DNA from: Acidobacteriaceae bacterium
Lineage (GTDB): Bacteria; Acidobacteriota; Terriglobia; Terriglobales; Acidobacteriaceae
Assembly (NCBI GenBank): GCA_025462805.1
Contig: JAOAPJ010000139.1
Coordinates: 1-7,284 of the forward strand
Length of the DNA stretch: 7,284 nucleotides
Reading direction: 5' to 3'
Position 1 is the first letter of the stretch; each line of letters begins with the position of its first letter. A program made the translations under genes and the position numbers. The notes beneath the pieces were generated by a model. The model was not told the origin of the DNA. It did no database searches and saw only the letters and a program-made list of their open reading frames with translations. Below, piece by piece: positions 4,844 through 7,284 of the stretch.

Positions 4844-6424
4844 TTAGCCCTGCCGCGCGCCCCGCTTCCGCCAGATCACCTCAAGCGAACGTCGCCACTG
4901 CTCCCCGATCGCAATCAGGTTCCATTCGATCTCAGGCGCCAGATACCCCAGCACCGTCTCCGTGGCCGGATGAATGCGCAGCGCCGGCGCGATGAAGTAC
5001 AGCAGCGGTGACGTCTCTGCTAGATGTATGCCGGGGAAATAGCCGGAGCGCGTGAAGTCATTCACCCCATGAGGCGCCCGCGACTGCGCAGCGCGATGCA
5101 CGCGGATCCAGTAGTCCAGCCCTTGCAGCGGCATCTGCAGGTCCTCGTCCGCCTTCAGCTCGATTACGGCGAGCCGCCCCTGGCGGCTCGCAGCCAGCAG
5201 GTCCAGCATGCCGCGGTCGCGTGCGGCAAAGGCCGGCACCTGCCGATACACGGGAGCAGCCAGCAGCGACGGCTCTACCTCATGCAGCGACCTCATCAGA
5301 CGTGACTCCAGCCACCGTTCCGGCTGCATGCGGTAGAGAGGATCCTTCGCGCTCCCGTCGACATGACGGCCGGCAAAGAGCCGTGCCGTCAGATCGCGCA
5401 ACATCGGCGCGGTCTCCTCCTCCAACTCCGTCTCATTCGGTCCGGCGCCGAAGGTGATTCGGTCCTGGCGCGCAAACGATCCGGCCGCGGTCCCATGTTG
5501 TACGCGTGCGAACTCCAGCCCGTGGAGCGAGAGCCCCACGCTCGAGGCGTTGTGCACATGCTGCTCCACGCGCGAACGGGCTGCGGCGGGTACGAGCGCC
5601 ATCACCCGGTCGATTCCCGTACGCAACCGTTCGAGCGCTGCGGTGTGATCGAAGCTATGCAGCAATCGCATCTCGAGGTTTCCGTTGCGTCCGGTCTCGA
5701 GGGCATGCAGCTCTTCGCCGCGCGGATCGCACTCATACAGCTCGAACTTCGCCCTGCGGCTATCCAGCCATCCAATACGGGCCTGCGTCACGGACCCACA
5801 TCCGTCGGGCACGATGACGCGTAGGCCCTCCACGTGACGGCGCGGGCCGCTGCGCTCCCGGCAGTAGTCCAGCCAAAGCAGCCCTAGGGTGAGGATGCCG
5901 TCGACAGTCGCGGTCGACTCCTCGGCGTTGACGCCGATCAGCGCCCACGTGCTCTGGCCGCGAGTCAGCAGTCCGCGTGCATACCCCGGGCCGAAACTGT
6001 GCTCCAGATCCATCGAGCTGCGCAGCGCCTCGACCTTCCAGTCGCCAAAGGCGCGAGGCAGCAGGTGTTCGAGTTGCTTCAGATAACGCGACCGCATGGT
6101 GGCGCGTGCTGAGGGTGTGCGCTGGTCGCGGTCCGCCAGCAGGTGCAGCATCTGTGGCTTGGTCTGGCCGAACCGGCGCACCTCCAGCCGCAGTGCATCC
6201 TTCCGCAGATCGAGCCCGGTCACCGTGCGAACGATATTCCGCTCCTCCGACCACAACTGCAGCACACACCGTCCATGCTGGGCGGAGAGCGCGTAGTGCG
6301 CGTCGCGCATATCGAAGAGCACACGCCCGTCTTCGAGCACTGCCGCGCCCGGATGCTTCGCCAGGAAGTCTTCGAGGTGCTGGGCGAGTTCTACTGCGCT
6401 CAGGTCTGTAACGATGGCCGGCAT
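4844..6424 (-). CDS. Uncharacterised protein with C-terminal PD-(D/E)XK nuclease-like domain
   Basis: A complete 526-residue soluble protein with no signal peptide or membrane segment. Residues 1-100 look like a mixed alpha/beta region (starts MPAIVTDLSAVELAQHLEDF). Residues 110-270 form a second unrecognised region with RSRYLKQLEHLLPRAFGDW, GYARGLLTRGQSTWALIGV and ILTLGLLWLDYCRER. The C-terminal third carries the motif series of the PD-(D/E)XK nuclease fold: WLESRL (371-376, helix Glu373), GMLDLLA (405-411, Asp408), AVIELKADED (419-428, Glu422-x-Lys424), then MPLQGLDYW (431-439, Gln434 and Tyr438). Many restriction, repair and defence nucleases use this core, but no specific family is recognised. 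No ribosome binding site is evident at ATG 6424. The YfiT-type gene lies 85 bases upstream on the same strand, so they may be co-transcribed. Function is inferred from motifs only. Confidence 0.85.
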   Translation of the reverse strand: MPAIVTDLSAVELAQHLEDFLAKHPGAAVLEDGRVLFDMRDAHYALSAQHGRCVLQLWSEERNIVRTVTGLDLRKDALRLEVRRFGQTKPQMLHLLADRDQRTPSARATMRSRYLKQLEHLLPRAFGDWKVEALRSSMDLEHSFGPGYARGLLTRGQSTWALIGVNAEESTATVDGILTLGLLWLDYCRERSGPRRHVEGLRVIVPDGCGSVTQARIGWLDSRRAKFELYECDPRGEELHALETGRNGNLEMRLLHSFDHTAALERLRTGIDRVMALVPAAARSRVEQHVHNASSVGLSLHGLEFARVQHGTAAGSFARQDRITFGAGPNETELEEETAPMLRDLTARLFAGRHVDGSAKDPLYRMQPERWLESRLMRSLHEVEPSLLAAPVYRQVPAFAARDRGMLDLLAASRQGRLAVIELKADEDLQMPLQGLDYWIRVHRAAQSRAPHGVNDFTRSGYFPGIHLAETSPLLYFIAPALRIHPATETVLGYLAPEIEWNLIAIGEQWRRSLEVIWRKRGARQG

Positions 6425-6482
6425 GAATGGCCAGTGTCCAATGGCGCGGCGTCGAGCGGAATCACATGGACGGGGGATCTGG

Positions 6483-6505
6483 ACCTATTTTGGAACCTAT
6501 CTTGG
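6483..6505. repeat. Two-copy 12-bp-period direct repeat before the PD-(D/E)XK-like gene
   Basis: ACCTATTTTGG (6483-6493) and ACCTATCTTGG (6495-6505) match at 10 of 11 positions with a 12-base period. They lie in the 85-base gap between the YfiT-type stop (6510) and the start of the PD-(D/E)XK-like gene (6424). The region is locally AT-richer than its surroundings. It could be an operator or part of a promoter for the downstream minus-strand gene, or chance. Confidence 0.35.
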
Positions 6506-6509
6506 CACG

Positions 6510-7043
6510 CTATCGGGGCACGGCGCGCGCGTGCTCCAGATGGTGGCGGCTATGCCACGCATAACGCATGGTCACCTGGTCGACGCGCTCGGGCCCGTTC
6601 TCCGGATGATGGAAGCCGCGTGCCCACTGTTCTTCCGTGAGGGAGCGCAGGAGCGCGACGAGGCGGCCATGAACTCCGTCGATGATCGCGAGCGACAGAT
6701 CCACCGGCGCCCCGGACGCATCGTCAAGCTCTGCCCAGGCGCTCTGATCGTAAGGCTTGATCGTTGGCCAATCCTCGGTTAGCGCCAGGCGGATGCGTCC
6801 CGAGGCCTGCTGATGGCTGTCCGCCACATGGTGCACCAGCTTGCGCAGCGTCCATCCGCCCGGCCGGTACGGCCGTTGAAGGCCGGCCTCGCCGCGCGAC
6901 TCCACCTCTTGCCGCAGCAGGCGAGGGAGTAACTCGAGCACTTCAATCGCTTGTCCGCGCTGCTCGACCGTGACCTCGTTGGGCGTGGTGAAGCAACCTG
7001 ACGGGTACTGTTGCCGTTCGAATTCCAGCTCTGCTGTCGTCAT
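6510..7043 (-). CDS. YfiT-type DinB-superfamily metal-dependent protein (putative thiol transferase)
   Basis: A 177-residue protein starting MTTAELEFERQQYPSG. The sequence follows the YfiT pattern: an N-terminal FERQQYPSGCF segment (8-18); YRPGGWTLRKLVHHVADSHQ (59-78) with a metal-ligand His at 71/72; LALTEDWPTIKPYDQSAWAEL (86-106); a second helix around DGVHGRLVALLRSL; FHHPE; and YAWHSRHHLEHA (161-172) with His164 and His168. In Bacillus subtilis YfiT, three histidines in these positions bind a metal. Related DinB proteins act as thiol-dependent transferases, for example in bacillithiol-linked detoxification. Which thiol this organism would use cannot be told from here. ATG 7043 was chosen because it gives the normal family N-terminus; in-frame upstream starts at 7055 and 7124 add unconserved residues. 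It is divergent from tldD and possibly leads an operon with the PD-(D/E)XK-like gene. Confidence 0.9.
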   Translation of the reverse strand: MTTAELEFERQQYPSGCFTTPNEVTVEQRGQAIEVLELLPRLLRQEVESRGEAGLQRPYRPGGWTLRKLVHHVADSHQQASGRIRLALTEDWPTIKPYDQSAWAELDDASGAPVDLSLAIIDGVHGRLVALLRSLTEEQWARGFHHPENGPERVDQVTMRYAWHSRHHLEHARAVPR

Positions 7044-7137
7044 GCCCAGAAACATAGCACGGGTGAGCCACGCGAAATCCGCTCCTGGCGGGAGACCTTG
7101 AAGCCTACAATCAGACCAGATCATCTAACTCCTAGAC

Positions 7138-7284
7138 ATGACATCACAGCAGACGAGCACCCCGCCTGTCGCCGAGCACCGGCGCTACTTCTTCGACACC
7201 TTTGGCATCACAGAACGGCTGCTGGAGCGCTGCCTCGGCGAGGCGCTATCGGCCGGCGGCGACTATGCAGATCTCTATTTCGAG
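7138..7284 (+). CDS. tldD: TldD-family metalloprotease, N-terminal 49 codons (runs off right edge)
   Basis: ATG 7138 opens a frame to the window edge with 49 codons and no stop. The residues RYFFDTFGITERLLERCLGE (16-35), followed by ALSAGGDYADLYFE (36-49), match the N-terminal helix and first strand of the TldD/PmbA modulator-of-gyrase family. There the TldD subunit carries the zinc HExxxH protease site, which lies beyond this window, and works with TldE/PmbA to degrade or mature unfolded peptides. No strong ribosome binding site precedes this ATG. A TldD identity is favoured over PmbA by the DYADLYFE segment, but only the N-terminus is visible. Confidence 0.8.
   Translation, partial: MTSQQTSTPPVAEHRRYFFDTFGITERLLERCLGEALSAGGDYADLYFE

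Noticed and set aside
6502..6514. A second TTGGCACG on the plus strand resembling a sigma-54 -24 box
   Set aside because: The -12 position reads CGGG rather than TTGC, and no plus-strand gene starts nearby.
4844..7043. A two-gene anti-phage system made of the PD-(D/E)XK-like and YfiT-type genes
   Set aside because: Only strand and an 85-base gap link them. YfiT-type proteins are common detoxification enzymes, and no mobile or defence context is visible, so this is not claimed.

Overview
The window reads as an ordinary chromosomal segment of a moderately high-GC, diderm bacterium. The protein set resembles what is found in Acidobacteriota, class Terriglobia (Acidobacteriaceae-like): a DUF2393/FxLYD-type anchored protein, a DUF2141 exported protein, a CxxC..CxC DnaC-like ATPase, a YfiT-type DinB protein and TldD. 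This placement is an inference from protein style, not a database result. No tRNA, rRNA, insertion sequence, CRISPR array or phage gene was seen. Every gap between called genes is shorter than 200 bases.

Layout, left to right. Positions 1-668 (minus) hold the N-terminal part of an exported OmpA-family protein that runs off the left edge. A near-perfect sigma-54 (-24/-12) promoter sequence lies directly in front of it. Positions 866-1408 (minus) encode a single-pass anchored protein with an FxLYD-like domain. A probable 54-residue tail-anchored small protein (1560-1724, plus) ends 12 bases from the end of a convergent DnaC/DnaI-like ATPase (1737-2528, minus). Divergent from the ATPase is a secreted DUF2141 protein (2681-3163, plus). 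It is followed by rpmE (3226-3450), encoding zinc-binding ribosomal protein L31, which has its own sigma-70 promoter and a strong GC-rich hairpin terminator. A DusB-like tRNA-dihydrouridine synthase (3529-4743, plus) with an extra ~20-residue segment comes next.

Between dus and the convergent gene at 4844-6424 (minus) lies a 23-bp-period three-copy repeat. The gene at 4844-6424 encodes a 526-residue unrecognised protein whose C-terminal third carries a clear PD-(D/E)XK nuclease-like motif set. It probably shares an operon with an upstream YfiT/DinB-type metal-dependent protein (6510-7043, minus). Divergent from that pair, the first 49 codons of a TldD-type metalloprotease (7138 to the right edge, plus) are visible.

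The genes do not form one obvious pathway: they mix translation (L31, Dus), envelope (OmpA, FxLYD, DUF2141) and thiol or protein quality functions (YfiT, TldD). The points most worth following are the PD-(D/E)XK-like protein, the sigma-54 site with its unusually short implied leader, and the 23-bp repeat.
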